64,000 nt of DNA, taken from Clostridium pasteurianum (lineage in GTDB: Bacteria > Bacillota > Clostridia > Clostridiales > Clostridiaceae). Shown here one piece after another: positions 30,023 to 39,438 of this stretch. A program made the position numbers and the translations under genes. The DNA is taken from NCBI RefSeq assembly GCF_001705235.1, contig NZ_MCGV01000001.1, positions 1,550,001 to 1,614,000 of the forward strand, read 5' to 3'. Under the pieces are notes generated by a model. The model worked only from the letters and a program-made list of their open reading frames with translations, did not search any database and was not told where the DNA came from. Each line of letters begins with the position of its first letter. Position 1 is the stretch's first letter.

Positions 30023-30120
30023 ACAAGTACTACCTCTTCCAAATTTCGCAATACATTTAACATTTCATAAACAAATTTACTATTTTATATAATGTTATCA
30101 CTAAAACAGACTAAATACAA

Positions 30121-30149
30121 TTTACATTCTTACATTAAAGTTGTATAAT
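30121..30149 (+). promoter_or_regulatory. Sigma-A promoter of asd
   Basis: TTTACA, 17 bases, TATAAT, about 80 bases before the asd start. Confidence 0.6.
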
Positions 30150-30230
30150 AATTTAATAACACTGCATAAATATCATGCATTTTGCATTTTAATACATATA
30201 TGACATTTACTGTTAACGGAGGGATATTAA

Positions 30231-31310
30231 ATGAATAAAAAACTTAGGGTTGGTTTACTAGGCGGAACAGGTCTTGTTGGGCAGAGATTTGCAACTTTAC
30301 TAGATAACCATCCATACTTTGAAGTTACTTGTATAGCTGCAAGCAAACGTTCTGCCGGTCAAAAGTACTCTGATGCTGTAAAAGGCAGATGGAAACTAGA
30401 CATACCAATGCCTGAATATATAAAGGACTTTGTGGTAAAAGACATCTATGACATTGATGAAATTGCAAAACAAGTTGATTTTGTATTTTGTGCTGTAAAT
30501 ATGGATAAAAATGAGATAAAAAAAATAGAAGAAACATACGCAAAACATGAAATTCCTGTAGTATCCAATAACTCAGCAAACAGATTTACAGATGATGTTC
30601 CTGTTATAATTCCGGAAATAAATCCAGAACATCTTTCAATAATTCCAAAACAAAAAGAAAGACTTGGAACAAAAAAAGGCTTTATTGTAGCAAAACCAAA
30701 TTGTTCTATTCAAAGTTATGTCCCAGCATTAAGTGCACTTTTAGAATTCAAACCAACTAAAATATTAGTTTGTACTTACCAAGCAATATCTGGAAGTGGT
30801 AAAACATTTAAACAATTTCCAGAAATATTAGACAATACAATACCATTTATTCCTGGTGAAGAGAAAAAAAGTGAAGATGAACCTTTAAAAGTATGGGGAC
30901 ATATAGAAGGAAACAAGATAGTTTCTGCAAAATCGCCAATAATAACTTCTCAATGCATAAGGGTTGCTGTTTCAGATGGACATCTTGCTGCAACATTTGT
31001 TTCGTTTGAAAAGAAACCTACTAAAGAACAAATAATTGAGAAATTAAGAAGTTACAAAGGAAAGCCTCAAGAATTAGATCTTCCAACTGCACCCCATCAT
31101 TTCATAACTTATTTTGAAGATGAATTTAGACCTCAGCCAAAGCTTGACAGAAATCTTGAAAAAGGTATGGGAATAAGCATTGGAAGACTTAGGGAAGATT
31201 CTCTTTTCGATTATAAATTTGTAGGACTTTCTCATAATGCTCTAAGGGGAGCAGCCGGCGGTGCCGTTTTAACTGCTGAATTATTATACAAAGAAGGCTA
31301 CCTATATTAA
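30231..31310 (+). CDS. asd: Aspartate-semialdehyde dehydrogenase
   Basis: Reduces aspartyl phosphate to aspartate semialdehyde for lysine, threonine and methionine synthesis. The 359-residue protein has the NADP fold LLGGTGLVGQRF, the catalytic cysteine in KPNCSIQSY near residue 156, TYQAISGSGK and the histidine motif GHLAATFVSF. The GRWKLDIPMPE region and the length resemble the archaeal/fungal branch of the family rather than the classical bacterial one. Start ATG follows GGAGGG. Single gene with promoter and terminator; divergent from glcT. Confidence 0.95.
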   Translation: MNKKLRVGLLGGTGLVGQRFATLLDNHPYFEVTCIAASKRSAGQKYSDAVKGRWKLDIPMPEYIKDFVVKDIYDIDEIAKQVDFVFCAVNMDKNEIKKIEETYAKHEIPVVSNNSANRFTDDVPVIIPEINPEHLSIIPKQKERLGTKKGFIVAKPNCSIQSYVPALSALLEFKPTKILVCTYQAISGSGKTFKQFPEILDNTIPFIPGEEKKSEDEPLKVWGHIEGNKIVSAKSPIITSQCIRVAVSDGHLAATFVSFEKKPTKEQIIEKLRSYKGKPQELDLPTAPHHFITYFEDEFRPQPKLDRNLEKGMGISIGRLREDSLFDYKFVGLSHNALRGAAGGAVLTAELLYKEGYLY

Positions 31311-31340
31311 TTCAAACTATAAATAAATTTATGCATAAGA

Positions 31341-31398
31341 AAGAGCATAAATCTGAGCATATAAGAACTAATGCCCTAAGATTTATTGCTCTTTTTTT
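31341..31398 (+). terminator. Terminator after asd
   Basis: AAGAGCATAAATCT pairs with AGATTTATTGCTCT, followed by TTTTTTT. It may also serve the convergent membrane-protein gene. Confidence 0.75.
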
Positions 31399-31435
31399 AA
31401 TGTTCTTAAATACTATTAACTAGCATTATTTTCAA

Positions 31436-31957
31436 TCACCAATTTATAGGACTGACCTTAAGATATATTATTCCAAAAATTAATTTTATAGTTCCATCAA
31501 TTATAAAAACCAAATTCAGCGGAATAGATGTCAATATAATCCCAATTACTGCATTAACAATCAATATTAAACCAAGAATCCCTATAAGCTTTCCGTGAAC
31601 AGGTATAAATATAAGAAAGTGTACTCCTACCAATGCAAATAGCAATATCCAAATAGTCCTGTAATCACTTGTTTTAAATACTTTAAAAATTATAAATGCT
31701 CCAATTACTAAAATAAGCAAGGATAAATTCGACATCATCTTCTGCTTATTACTGGCTTTGCCCACCGAAAACTTTTTGCGTACTATAGGATTTAACATGA
31801 TTCCAAATATAGAAATAACGTAACACAATCCAAATAATGCTCCATTCGGAGTCCCATTATAAGGAAAAGCTATTGTAAGGTACATTGTAACTGCAATTGC
31901 AACTAAAAATACACCAAATATTTTTTGGCGTGGGTATAAGTACAAATTATCCTTCAT
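31436..31957 (-). CDS. Membrane protein cotranscribed with PadR, unknown function
   Basis: The 173-residue protein has about five hydrophobic segments after a basic N terminus (MKDNLYLYPRQKIFG). No catalytic motif is recognised. I use the ATG at 31957, which has GGAGG at proper spacing and lies one base past the padR stop; the frame opens at 31972. Coupling to a PadR regulator suggests the regulator controls it. Confidence 0.7.
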   Translation of the reverse strand: MKDNLYLYPRQKIFGVFLVAIAVTMYLTIAFPYNGTPNGALFGLCYVISIFGIMLNPIVRKKFSVGKASNKQKMMSNLSLLILVIGAFIIFKVFKTSDYRTIWILLFALVGVHFLIFIPVHGKLIGILGLILIVNAVIGIILTSIPLNLVFIIDGTIKLIFGIIYLKVSPINW

Positions 31958-31958
31958 T

Positions 31959-32291
31959 TTAAATACCTCCATTTATTAAACTATCAATTAAATTCTTAGC
32001 ATCTTCCCAATCTTTTTTATTTTTTTCAAGTGCTTCTAACCCAAGAGGAGTTATAGAGTAATATCTTCTCCTTGCCCCTACTGTTTCATTTCCCCAATAA
32101 GATGTTATTAGCTCCGATTTTTCAAGCCTTCTAAATGCTGAATATAGCGTAGCTTCTTTTAATTCATATTTATTATTAGTTTTTTTCTTTATTTCTTTAT
32201 TTATCTCATAACCATAACTGTCACCCTTAGCTAAATTTGCTAGAATTATAGTTTCTGTATGACCTCTTATAATATCAGAAGTTATGGACAT
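31959..32291 (-). CDS. PadR family transcriptional regulator (second)
   Basis: The 110-residue winged-helix protein has the family pattern: HTETIILANLAKGDSYGYEI, ELKEATLYSAFRRLEKSELI and GARRRYYSITPLG. It differs from the PadR at 26413 in having no HAAS gene beside it. First gene of a two-gene unit with the membrane protein. Confidence 0.9.
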   Translation of the reverse strand: MSITSDIIRGHTETIILANLAKGDSYGYEINKEIKKKTNNKYELKEATLYSAFRRLEKSELITSYWGNETVGARRRYYSITPLGLEALEKNKKDWEDAKNLIDSLINGGI

Positions 32292-32453
32292 CGTATCACT
32301 TCCTGTTTAATATTATTTAAATCTCTTATTGTAAAATTACTTTAACTACATTATATACATATATACATCGTCTGCAAAAGTATATTGTTATTTTATATAT
32401 GTTTTTTTGCAAACACTAATATTAAAAATTTATTATCTTACTGTTCTACATAA

Positions 32454-32484
32454 AAAAATGCCAGGCAATATTTATATCACCTAG
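32454..32484 (-). terminator. Terminator after the chemoreceptor
   Basis: Minus strand CTAGGTGATAT AA ATATTGCCTGG with G-T pairs allowed, followed by CATTTTTTT. Confidence 0.55.
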
Positions 32485-32577
32485 TATTTTCTATACTATT
32501 TTTTATTTAATCTTCTATCTAGTTCATTCATATATATATAATCTGATATAAAGAAATTATATAGTAACACTAAAACT

Positions 32578-34590
32578 CTATAATTTAAATTTATTTACAC
32601 TGTCATCCAGTCCCTTTGCAACTTTATTGAGTTTATCAGCAAAACTAGAAACATTCTCAGAAGATGCATATAGTTCTTCTGAAGAAGCAGATATTTCTTC
32701 TGAAGTAGCAGAAGTTTCTTCTGATACCGCTGTAAGAGAATCCACCTTATTTAGAATATCATCTTTTGACTTCATAATTATTTCAACAGAACCATATGAA
32801 TTTTTAATTAATGGTGCTATATTCCTAATTGCTGATAGCATGTCTTCATAAGATTGCTTAGTATTTTCTATAATATCAGATTGATCTGAGAAAGCCTTTT
32901 TAACATTGCTTGAAGTCATAATAACATTTTTAGTTTCCACTGTTATATTTCCTATAAGCTTGTTTATCTCTTCAGTAGACTCCTTAGATTGTTCAGCTAG
33001 TTTCCCAACTTCTTCAGCAACCACTGAAAATCCCTTTCCAGCTTCACCTGCTCTTGCTGCTTCTACTGCTGCATTTAATGCTAAAAGGTTAGTCTGTTCT
33101 GAAATTTCATCTATTGCCTGAGTTATCTCCCCTACTTTAGAAACACTAGAATCCAATGTTTGTATTTTATTTACAACTACATCAAATAAATTCTTAACTT
33201 CATTTATTGATTCTAGAAGGGCACCTATTTTCTCTTGACCTTCTTTAGTCTTAGTCTCAGTAAAACTTGAACTTTCATTAACTTTTAATAAGCTTTCATG
33301 CATATCGTCAAGTTCTTTTGCAAGTTTAGACACTGTACTAGAAATATTTATTAAGTCATTCGATTGCTCGGTAGCTCCTTCTGCTACTTCCTGTATAGCT
33401 TTTGCCACCCCGTCTGCAGCATTTTTCATATCGTCAGAATTAGAACTTAATTCTGATGACATTGAATTAACATTTTCTGTACCATTTTTTATATTTCTGA
33501 TAGTATCTTTTAAGTGTTCAGACATATTCTTAAATGCAGTTGCAAGTACACCTATTTCGTCTTCAGTGTCTATATCTATATCATTATCCAGCTCTCCATC
33601 AGCTATTTTCTTTGAAACATCGACTAATTCATTCAAAGGATCAGTTATTCCCTTTGATATTTTAAGGAGCAGTAATCCAAGTAAAATAAATAATATAATA
33701 GCCACAATTATTATGATAAACATAGTTTTATAAACAGTCTTGTACATATTTTGCATAGAGATTCCAACATCCACGGATCCCACAAAGTTACCATTACTAT
33801 ATACCGGCACCATAATATCATAAACATCTCTACCATTGTATTTATACTTTGAGCAATATGTCTTTTTATTTTTCACCGCTGTCACAGTTGAATTATCCTT
33901 TAGAGTTGTTCCTATTTCCTTTTTATCACTATCAGCTAAAACTTTTAAATCTTTATTCACATATAAAGCATATTCTATAGATTTAGCCTTAGTTAACTCA
34001 TTTATTAAAGTTTGAACTTTCATTGAATCAGTTAATTTTTGAACTTTATTTGCAACAATTCCTACTTGAACAAAACCACCAGATGGATCTTTTACAGCTC
34101 CATATTTATAATAATTGCCATTATCTGTGCTTTTTCTTATTGCTTCCATCACCTGATCTGTTTTACCTTCAAGTATAGCATATGATGCATTCTGACTTGT
34201 AAATGGACTTGCCATATTGCTGTCAATATTTGAAGCTGTCACCTTCCCTGTTGGATCTGAGACATTTATTTCATCTACTTCAAATTGTTTTGCTAGATTT
34301 CTCAAGTAATCATTATTTACCCCAGCCTTATTAGCAATTATAAAATTTGCAAGTGTCCTTATTCTATCTTCAATAGATTTATTAAGGTTATCAGTTGCTG
34401 TACTGTTGTTCTCCACATCTTTAGAAATCCTGTTTGCCAAGTTAACCCCATCGGATTCCATTTGTGACATTACGCTATTTTTTGCTATCACAATCGATAC
34501 CGAAGCTATAATAGCTATACTTATAAACATTAAAATCATGGGTATAACTAAAATTTTCATCTTTATAGATGTACTTTGGACTTTTTTCAT
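32578..34590 (-). CDS. Methyl-accepting chemotaxis protein with Cache-type sensor
   Basis: A 670-residue receptor. First membrane segment at about 12-34, Cache-like outside sensor at about 40-290, second segment near 296-318 and HAMP at about 320-372 ([20 protein letters not shown]). The signalling domain has the tip [18 protein letters not shown] near residue 500. It differs from the other two receptors mainly in the sensor and near the C terminus. Start ATG has GGGAGG. Ligand unknown. Confidence 0.93.
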   Translation of the reverse strand: MKKVQSTSIKMKILVIPMILMFISIAIIASVSIVIAKNSVMSQMESDGVNLANRISKDVENNSTATDNLNKSIEDRIRTLANFIIANKAGVNNDYLRNLAKQFEVDEINVSDPTGKVTASNIDSNMASPFTSQNASYAILEGKTDQVMEAIRKSTDNGNYYKYGAVKDPSGGFVQVGIVANKVQKLTDSMKVQTLINELTKAKSIEYALYVNKDLKVLADSDKKEIGTTLKDNSTVTAVKNKKTYCSKYKYNGRDVYDIMVPVYSNGNFVGSVDVGISMQNMYKTVYKTMFIIIIVAIILFILLGLLLLKISKGITDPLNELVDVSKKIADGELDNDIDIDTEDEIGVLATAFKNMSEHLKDTIRNIKNGTENVNSMSSELSSNSDDMKNAADGVAKAIQEVAEGATEQSNDLINISSTVSKLAKELDDMHESLLKVNESSSFTETKTKEGQEKIGALLESINEVKNLFDVVVNKIQTLDSSVSKVGEITQAIDEISEQTNLLALNAAVEAARAGEAGKGFSVVAEEVGKLAEQSKESTEEINKLIGNITVETKNVIMTSSNVKKAFSDQSDIIENTKQSYEDMLSAIRNIAPLIKNSYGSVEIIMKSKDDILNKVDSLTAVSEETSATSEEISASSEELYASSENVSSFADKLNKVAKGLDDSVNKFKL

Positions 34591-34620
34591 TTGATTTCCT
34601 CCCTTAATTAAACAAAATTA

Positions 34621-34652
34621 AAACAGTAATCGCATTAGCAAATACTGTTTTT
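34621..34652. other. Hairpin in the leader of the chemoreceptor gene
   Basis: AAACAGTA...TACTGTTT with a 14-base loop and short T-runs on both strands, 30 bases before the start codon. It could be a terminator for the distant upstream gene or a leader hairpin. The rest of 34653-34842 holds nothing I recognise. Confidence 0.35.
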
Positions 34653-34842
34653 AAAATTATGATTTTCATATAATAATTCCTTGTGTATGTAAAACACACT
34701 TTACTATATCGTAATCATATTCTTTTTTCTTTAACTGGAAGTTCACTGTAATTTAGTATATTTTCAAAATGCTTTTACATTTTCTTAATTTATATTGTGT
34801 AATGTATAAGTTAAGTATAAAATTGCAACTCAATTACACAAT

Positions 34843-35934
34843 TTATTGCAAATATTTATTTAAATCAATATGCAAATGCTCACAAATTCCATCTATTTCC
34901 TTCATCGTACTATCATTTATAGGAATTCCATTCTCCATTCTATCTTTATAAGCCTCAATCTCTTTTTCCCCATGAGTGTATATCCTTAAAGCACCATAAG
35001 CTTTCTCAGAATCTCTAAGTTTCTGCAAATAATTAGACATCCTATTTTCAATTTCACTTTTATCATCAAACATGCCATAATCAATTGCCATAAAAGCATG
35101 ACACACACCATTCGTATTGTTATTACCACGTATTTTGTCACTTGTAAGACCACCTGAGATTATAGATGTAAACATCTCCACTGCAAGTGCAATCCCATAT
35201 CCTTTATGGCCGCCAAATATCTCTGAATCTCCTCCTAATGGCAAAAGTCCTCCAGTAACTCCATTACTTCCAGCTTCCAAAACCTTATATGCATCATCTG
35301 TTACTTTGCCATCACTATCCATTGCCCATCCTGAATGAAGCTTTTCCTTATTCTTATTATAAACTTCTATTTTTCCACGAGTAATAACACTTGTAGCCAT
35401 ATCAAGCAAAAATGGTATTGGTTTTGCAGGCATTGATATTGCAATTGGATTAGTTCCTAAAATTTGTTGTTTTCCGTATGTAGGTAATACAATAGCTCTC
35501 GTATTAGTCATTGAAATTCCTAAAAGACCTTCCCTCTCAGCCATTCTAGCATAATATCCTGCTATTCCAAAATGATTTGAATTTTTTACAATTGCTATGC
35601 CTATTCCAGTTTTTTTTGCTTTTTCTATCGCAATATTCATACTTTTCTCACTAATAAGTTGCCCCATTCCACCATTTCCATCAACTAAAGCCGATACAGG
35701 AGTTTCCTTTACTATTTTCATTTCACTATTTACTTTTATGTTTCCATTTGTTATACCACTATAATAAAGTACAAGTCTCTGTATCCCGTGCGATTCTATT
35801 CCAAACAAGTCTGCTAAAAGCAGAACATCCGTAATAGTATTACTTTGCTCTCTAGTATATCCAAATTTTCTAAAAACATCTCTGCAAAGATTTCTTAACT
35901 TTTCATATTGATATTTTTTGTAACTCAATTTCAT
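34843..35934 (-). CDS. Malate/L-lactate dehydrogenase family (Ldh_2) oxidoreductase
   Basis: NAD(P)-dependent 2-hydroxyacid dehydrogenase family distinct from classical LDH/MDH. The 363-residue protein contains LADLFGIESHGIQRL, VDGNGGMGQLI, the catalytic-histidine region VKNSNHFGIAGYYA, TNPIAISMPAKP, and GHKGYGIALAVEMF. These are the usual landmarks. Members act on malate, ureidoglycolate or sulfolactate, and the substrate here is not decided by context. Single gene. Confidence 0.88.
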   Translation of the reverse strand: MKLSYKKYQYEKLRNLCRDVFRKFGYTREQSNTITDVLLLADLFGIESHGIQRLVLYYSGITNGNIKVNSEMKIVKETPVSALVDGNGGMGQLISEKSMNIAIEKAKKTGIGIAIVKNSNHFGIAGYYARMAEREGLLGISMTNTRAIVLPTYGKQQILGTNPIAISMPAKPIPFLLDMATSVITRGKIEVYNKNKEKLHSGWAMDSDGKVTDDAYKVLEAGSNGVTGGLLPLGGDSEIFGGHKGYGIALAVEMFTSIISGGLTSDKIRGNNNTNGVCHAFMAIDYGMFDDKSEIENRMSNYLQKLRDSEKAYGALRIYTHGEKEIEAYKDRMENGIPINDSTMKEIDGICEHLHIDLNKYLQ

Positions 35935-36084
35935 AGCCCCCTATAATACTCATTTATATATATAACATCTTACATTATATATTTTATCATATTTATTAGA
36001 ATATATATAACAAATTGCCATTAAATGCGCCATATTATAGGAACTTTTTTATTTATGTGTTTAAACTTATGTAAATCATTAAAA

Positions 36085-37587
36085 TTACATTTTAGGCAAC
36101 TTCACAAAAAACACTATATTATCTTCATTACACTCAGCCCATATCTTACCACCATGCATTTCAACTATGTTTTTTGCTATTGCAAGCCCCAATCCACTTC
36201 CGCCTGTTGCCTCAGAACGTGATTTATCCATTCTATAAAATCTGTTAAATATTTTTGTAAGCTCATCCTTATTTACATTTTCACATTTATTTCCCACGTT
36301 AACTACTATATATCTCTCATTTTCACTGAGCCGCAGTTTTATCACTCCAGGTTTTAAACTGTATCTTACAGCATTCATAAGTAAATTTTCAAATACCCTA
36401 ACTATCTTATCCCCATCTAATTCAGCATAAATATTTTTACTGTATATATCTTTTTCAATAGTTACATTATTTTCCTTGCATATTACATACAGTTCCTCTA
36501 CAAGCTGTTCTAAAAGTTCATCAACACATATCTTTTCTTTGTTAAGTTTTATTACTCTATTACTTAATTTTGTATATTCAAAAAGATCATTTATAAGGCT
36601 TTCCAATTTCTCTGATTTATTATAAGATATATTAATAAAATCATTAAGCTCACTAGAATCTTTATACTTTTTATCTTTTAAGAGCAATAAATATCCCTTT
36701 ATAGAGGTGAGTGGAGTTCTAAGATCATGGGATACATTTGTTATTAAATCATTTTTAGTTTTTTCAGCAGCCCTTTCCCTCTCAATTCTTTTTTTTAGCT
36801 CACCAGCCATAAAATTAATATTATATGCTAATTTTGCAATCTCATCTTTTCCATGCAGCTCTATTCTGTAATCTAAGTTGTCCTTTGAAATTTCCATAAG
36901 CCCCCTGGAAACTTTCTCTATATACATCATTTTCTTATTAGTTAAAAAATAAAATAAAAAAATAAAAGTAAATATAGCAATAATACCAGAAAGAAATGGG
37001 CTATACGATGGTCGTATGTATGTTATCTTTTGCTGAGGAGTACCCATGACTACTAAATATGCTTTTTTATTTTCTAAAGTTATCCCATCTATCCTGGTAT
37101 AATCAACACCCTTCTCCAGCGATATTCTTTTCTGAACTATACCATTATCTGTATCTATTATGGTAGCTTCATCATATTCCCTTTTAAAATTTTCAGATTT
37201 AGTTATCAATTCATATATATCAAGTTTTTGAGCTTTTGCATTACTAGACTCAAACAAAACTTTTCCACCAATGTCAGTTAAATACACCTTAGTATTACTT
37301 TTAACGTTATTATCTAAAATTTCATTTATATTATCTTTTGTACTTTTACCATCCACTTGAGATTTTATATAAACCATTTCATCTGAAATTTTTTGTATAC
37401 TTGAACTATAATCAATTTCAGCTATCATATGCTTCTCTTTATAATATCCATTATACCAACTGCCTGATATAAAAGCCGCCACAAGACATATACAAAAAGT
37501 AACCACAAGTTCAAGTCTTACGCTTCTAATTATATGTTCTTTTCCAAAATGATATATTTGAGGCAATAGTTTAAAGATTTTTTTCAA
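36085..37587 (-). CDS. Sensor histidine kinase
   Basis: About 500 residues: membrane segment near residues 20-45, an extracellular region, second segment near 200-215 and HAMP. HisKA has the phospho-histidine in NVSHDLRTPLTSIKGY. The ATPase domain has N-box ENLLMNAVRYS and GGSGLGLAIAKNIV. The frame opens at TTG 37599, but GGGGAG abuts it. TTG at 37587 (MKKIFKLLPQ) has better spacing, so it is my choice at moderate confidence. It overlaps the response regulator gene, so the two form one operon. The domain style resembles VanS. Confidence 0.9.
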   Translation of the reverse strand: MKKIFKLLPQIYHFGKEHIIRSVRLELVVTFCICLVAAFISGSWYNGYYKEKHMIAEIDYSSSIQKISDEMVYIKSQVDGKSTKDNINEILDNNVKSNTKVYLTDIGGKVLFESSNAKAQKLDIYELITKSENFKREYDEATIIDTDNGIVQKRISLEKGVDYTRIDGITLENKKAYLVVMGTPQQKITYIRPSYSPFLSGIIAIFTFIFLFYFLTNKKMMYIEKVSRGLMEISKDNLDYRIELHGKDEIAKLAYNINFMAGELKKRIERERAAEKTKNDLITNVSHDLRTPLTSIKGYLLLLKDKKYKDSSELNDFINISYNKSEKLESLINDLFEYTKLSNRVIKLNKEKICVDELLEQLVEELYVICKENNVTIEKDIYSKNIYAELDGDKIVRVFENLLMNAVRYSLKPGVIKLRLSENERYIVVNVGNKCENVNKDELTKIFNRFYRMDKSRSEATGGSGLGLAIAKNIVEMHGGKIWAECNEDNIVFFVKLPKM

Positions 37588-38275
37588 TTTTATACCCAAC
37601 TCCCCAAACAGTTTTTATATACTCAGGCTTTCTTGGATTTCTCTCTATTTTCTCTCTTATTTTTCTTATGTGAACCATTACGGTATTGTGTGAATCACAA
37701 AATTGTTCCTTCCAAACACTTTCATATATCTTTTCAGTACTAAAAACCATGCCCTTATTTCTAGCAAGCAGCTCTAATATATCAAATTCTCTTTTAGTTA
37801 ACTTAATAACTTTATCCTCAACTTTAACCTCATGTGTATCAGCATTTATAGTTAATTCACCTATATCAATAACATTGCTACCATCTGCATCATACGAATT
37901 ATTTAATTTCGTATACCTTCTAATTTGAGATTTTACCCTTGCTATAAGTTCTAAAGGATTAAATGGCTTTGATATATAATCATCCGCTCCTGTTGTTAAG
38001 CCTAATATCTTGTCCATATCTTCTCCCTTTGCTGAAAGCATTATAATAGGCATATTATTATCCTTACGTATTTGCATGCAGGTTTCTATACCATCCATTT
38101 TAGGCATCATTACGTCAAGTATTACAAGTTGTACTTCTTTATCCTTTAATATATTTAAAGCTTCAATACCATTTTCAGCTTTCAAAACTTCAAACCCTTC
38201 ATTAGTCAAATATATACTTATTAAATTTCTTATTTCCTTTTCATCATCAACAACTAAAATAGTCTTCTTGTCCAT
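37571..38275 (-). CDS. OmpR/PhoB-family response regulator
   Basis: The 234-residue protein has a receiver (VDDEKEI, phospho-aspartate in LVILDVMMPKMDG, lysine in ISKPFNP). It also has a winged-helix DNA-binding domain (LTKREFDILELLARN, VMVHIRKIREKIE, VWGVGYKIE). Upstream member of the pair with the overlapping kinase. The divergent neighbour genes at 38550-39361 are plausible targets because TTAAGA repeats precede them. Confidence 0.94.
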   Translation of the reverse strand: MDKKTILVVDDEKEIRNLISIYLTNEGFEVLKAENGIEALNILKDKEVQLVILDVMMPKMDGIETCMQIRKDNNMPIIMLSAKGEDMDKILGLTTGADDYISKPFNPLELIARVKSQIRRYTKLNNSYDADGSNVIDIGELTINADTHEVKVEDKVIKLTKREFDILELLARNKGMVFSTEKIYESVWKEQFCDSHNTVMVHIRKIREKIERNPRKPEYIKTVWGVGYKIEKNL

Positions 38276-38457
38276 AAATTCATCCCTTTTAAAATAATTT
38301 AAAATACTCTATAGGATTCCTTACTCATATTTAAAAGCACTAATATTCAAAAATTATGGTACATCTATAAATAGGCTGTTTACCTTGAAACCCTATATAC
38401 TGATTATATAAAACAAACTTTAATTTTACTATATTTAATCTTTTATAAATAATAAAC

Positions 38458-38512
38458 TTAAGAAAAATTTAAGATTTTTATAGATTTTATTTTAAGAATA
38501 CATTTGTATAGT
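38458..38512 (+). promoter_or_regulatory. Possible activator-dependent promoter with phased TTAAGA repeats
   Basis: TTAAGA occurs at 38458, 38469 and 38492 (spacing 11 and 23 bases, close to helical turns). It precedes a TATAGT -10 at 38507-38512 that lacks a good -35. OmpR-type regulators bind such direct repeats; the link is inference. Confidence 0.35.
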
Positions 38513-38549
38513 ATATAGTGTACTAATAGTTATGAGGAGGATTAATAAA

Positions 38550-39056
38550 TTGAATCATTCAAGAAATAAAGCAATATTTTTTTCATTTATCCCTGGTGCT
38601 GGTCATATGTACCTTGGTCTTATGCGTCAAGGTATAGAGCTCATGTTTTTGTTTTTTCTAACACTCGCTGTTTCAAATGTTTTTAATATATCTATATTTT
38701 ATATATTAATTCCGATAATGTGGTTTTACAGCGTATTTGATGTTAAAGAAAAAGCTTCTCAGATGAATAATTTACAAGATGGAGATTTGCCAATATTTAA
38801 ATCAACAAACTTCAGTAAATCTCTACAAGACGAAAATGCAGGAAAATATATAGCATACATTTTCATTATACTTGGTGTATTTTCTTTGCTAGACAATATA
38901 GTTATACCTTTATTAAACCAATACGTGGATTATCAAATCTTAAGGATTATAAAAGATTCATTTATATCTTTATTTTTAATAGTTGTTGGTTTATTCATGA
39001 TACTAAAAAGAAAAAAAGTAGGAAAAGGTGATAAGACATGCAGCAAAGACGAGTAG
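38550..39056 (+). CDS. Small membrane protein, unknown function
   Basis: The 168-residue protein has four or so hydrophobic segments and starts with FFSFIPGAGHMYLGLMRQG, a motif seen in small TM2-like membrane proteins. The TTG at 38550 is taken as start because AGGAGG lies nine bases upstream; the earlier in-frame ATG at 38532 overlaps that ribosome site. It overlaps the next gene by 19 bases. Its position divergent from a two-component system suggests an envelope-stress module. Confidence 0.7.
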   Translation: MNHSRNKAIFFSFIPGAGHMYLGLMRQGIELMFLFFLTLAVSNVFNISIFYILIPIMWFYSVFDVKEKASQMNNLQDGDLPIFKSTNFSKSLQDENAGKYIAYIFIILGVFSLLDNIVIPLLNQYVDYQILRIIKDSFISLFLIVVGLFMILKRKKVGKGDKTCSKDE

Positions 39057-39361
39057 GAACCCTTACCTTTGGTATCTTACTAATAGTTTGGGGTGTACTT
39101 TATTTATGCATTACAATTTTTAAACTACCCTTAGAAAATATGCTTTTAAATTTATGGCCGCTTATACTCATATTTTTGGGAATAGAAATTCTTGTATTAA
39201 ATCATATTTCAATAAAAAAGAACGTGTCACTAAAGTATGATTTTATAAGTTTTATACTAATAATCTTAATGATTTTTTTCTGCTTTGGCATTTATTCTTT
39301 CAGCAGTTTCCTAAAAGAAGTTCCAAGTTCATCTTATATTCATATGGGAAATTGTTTTTAA
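39038..39361 (+). CDS. Small membrane protein with LiaI/LiaF-like transmembrane region
   Basis: The 107-residue protein has three hydrophobic stretches including FGILLIVWGVLYL and LWPLILIFLGIEIL, the pattern of LiaI-LiaF-like membrane regions (DUF5668 style). Start ATG has AAAGGTGAT. It is coupled to the upstream gene by overlap. Function inferred only as envelope-stress related. Confidence 0.65.
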   Translation: MQQRRVGTLTFGILLIVWGVLYLCITIFKLPLENMLLNLWPLILIFLGIEILVLNHISIKKNVSLKYDFISFILIILMIFFCFGIYSFSSFLKEVPSSSYIHMGNCF

Positions 39362-39381
39362 ATGAAGTCCTAACTTTAAAA

Positions 39382-39416
39382 AAGTCTCAAAATGACTTTT
39401 AATCATTTTGAGACTT
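39382..39416. terminator. Bidirectional terminator
   Basis: AAGTCTCAAAATGA...TCATTTTGAGACTT, 14-bp stem and 7-base loop, with flanking A/T runs, between convergent genes. Confidence 0.85.
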
Positions 39417-39438
39417 AAATTTTTATATATTAAATTTC

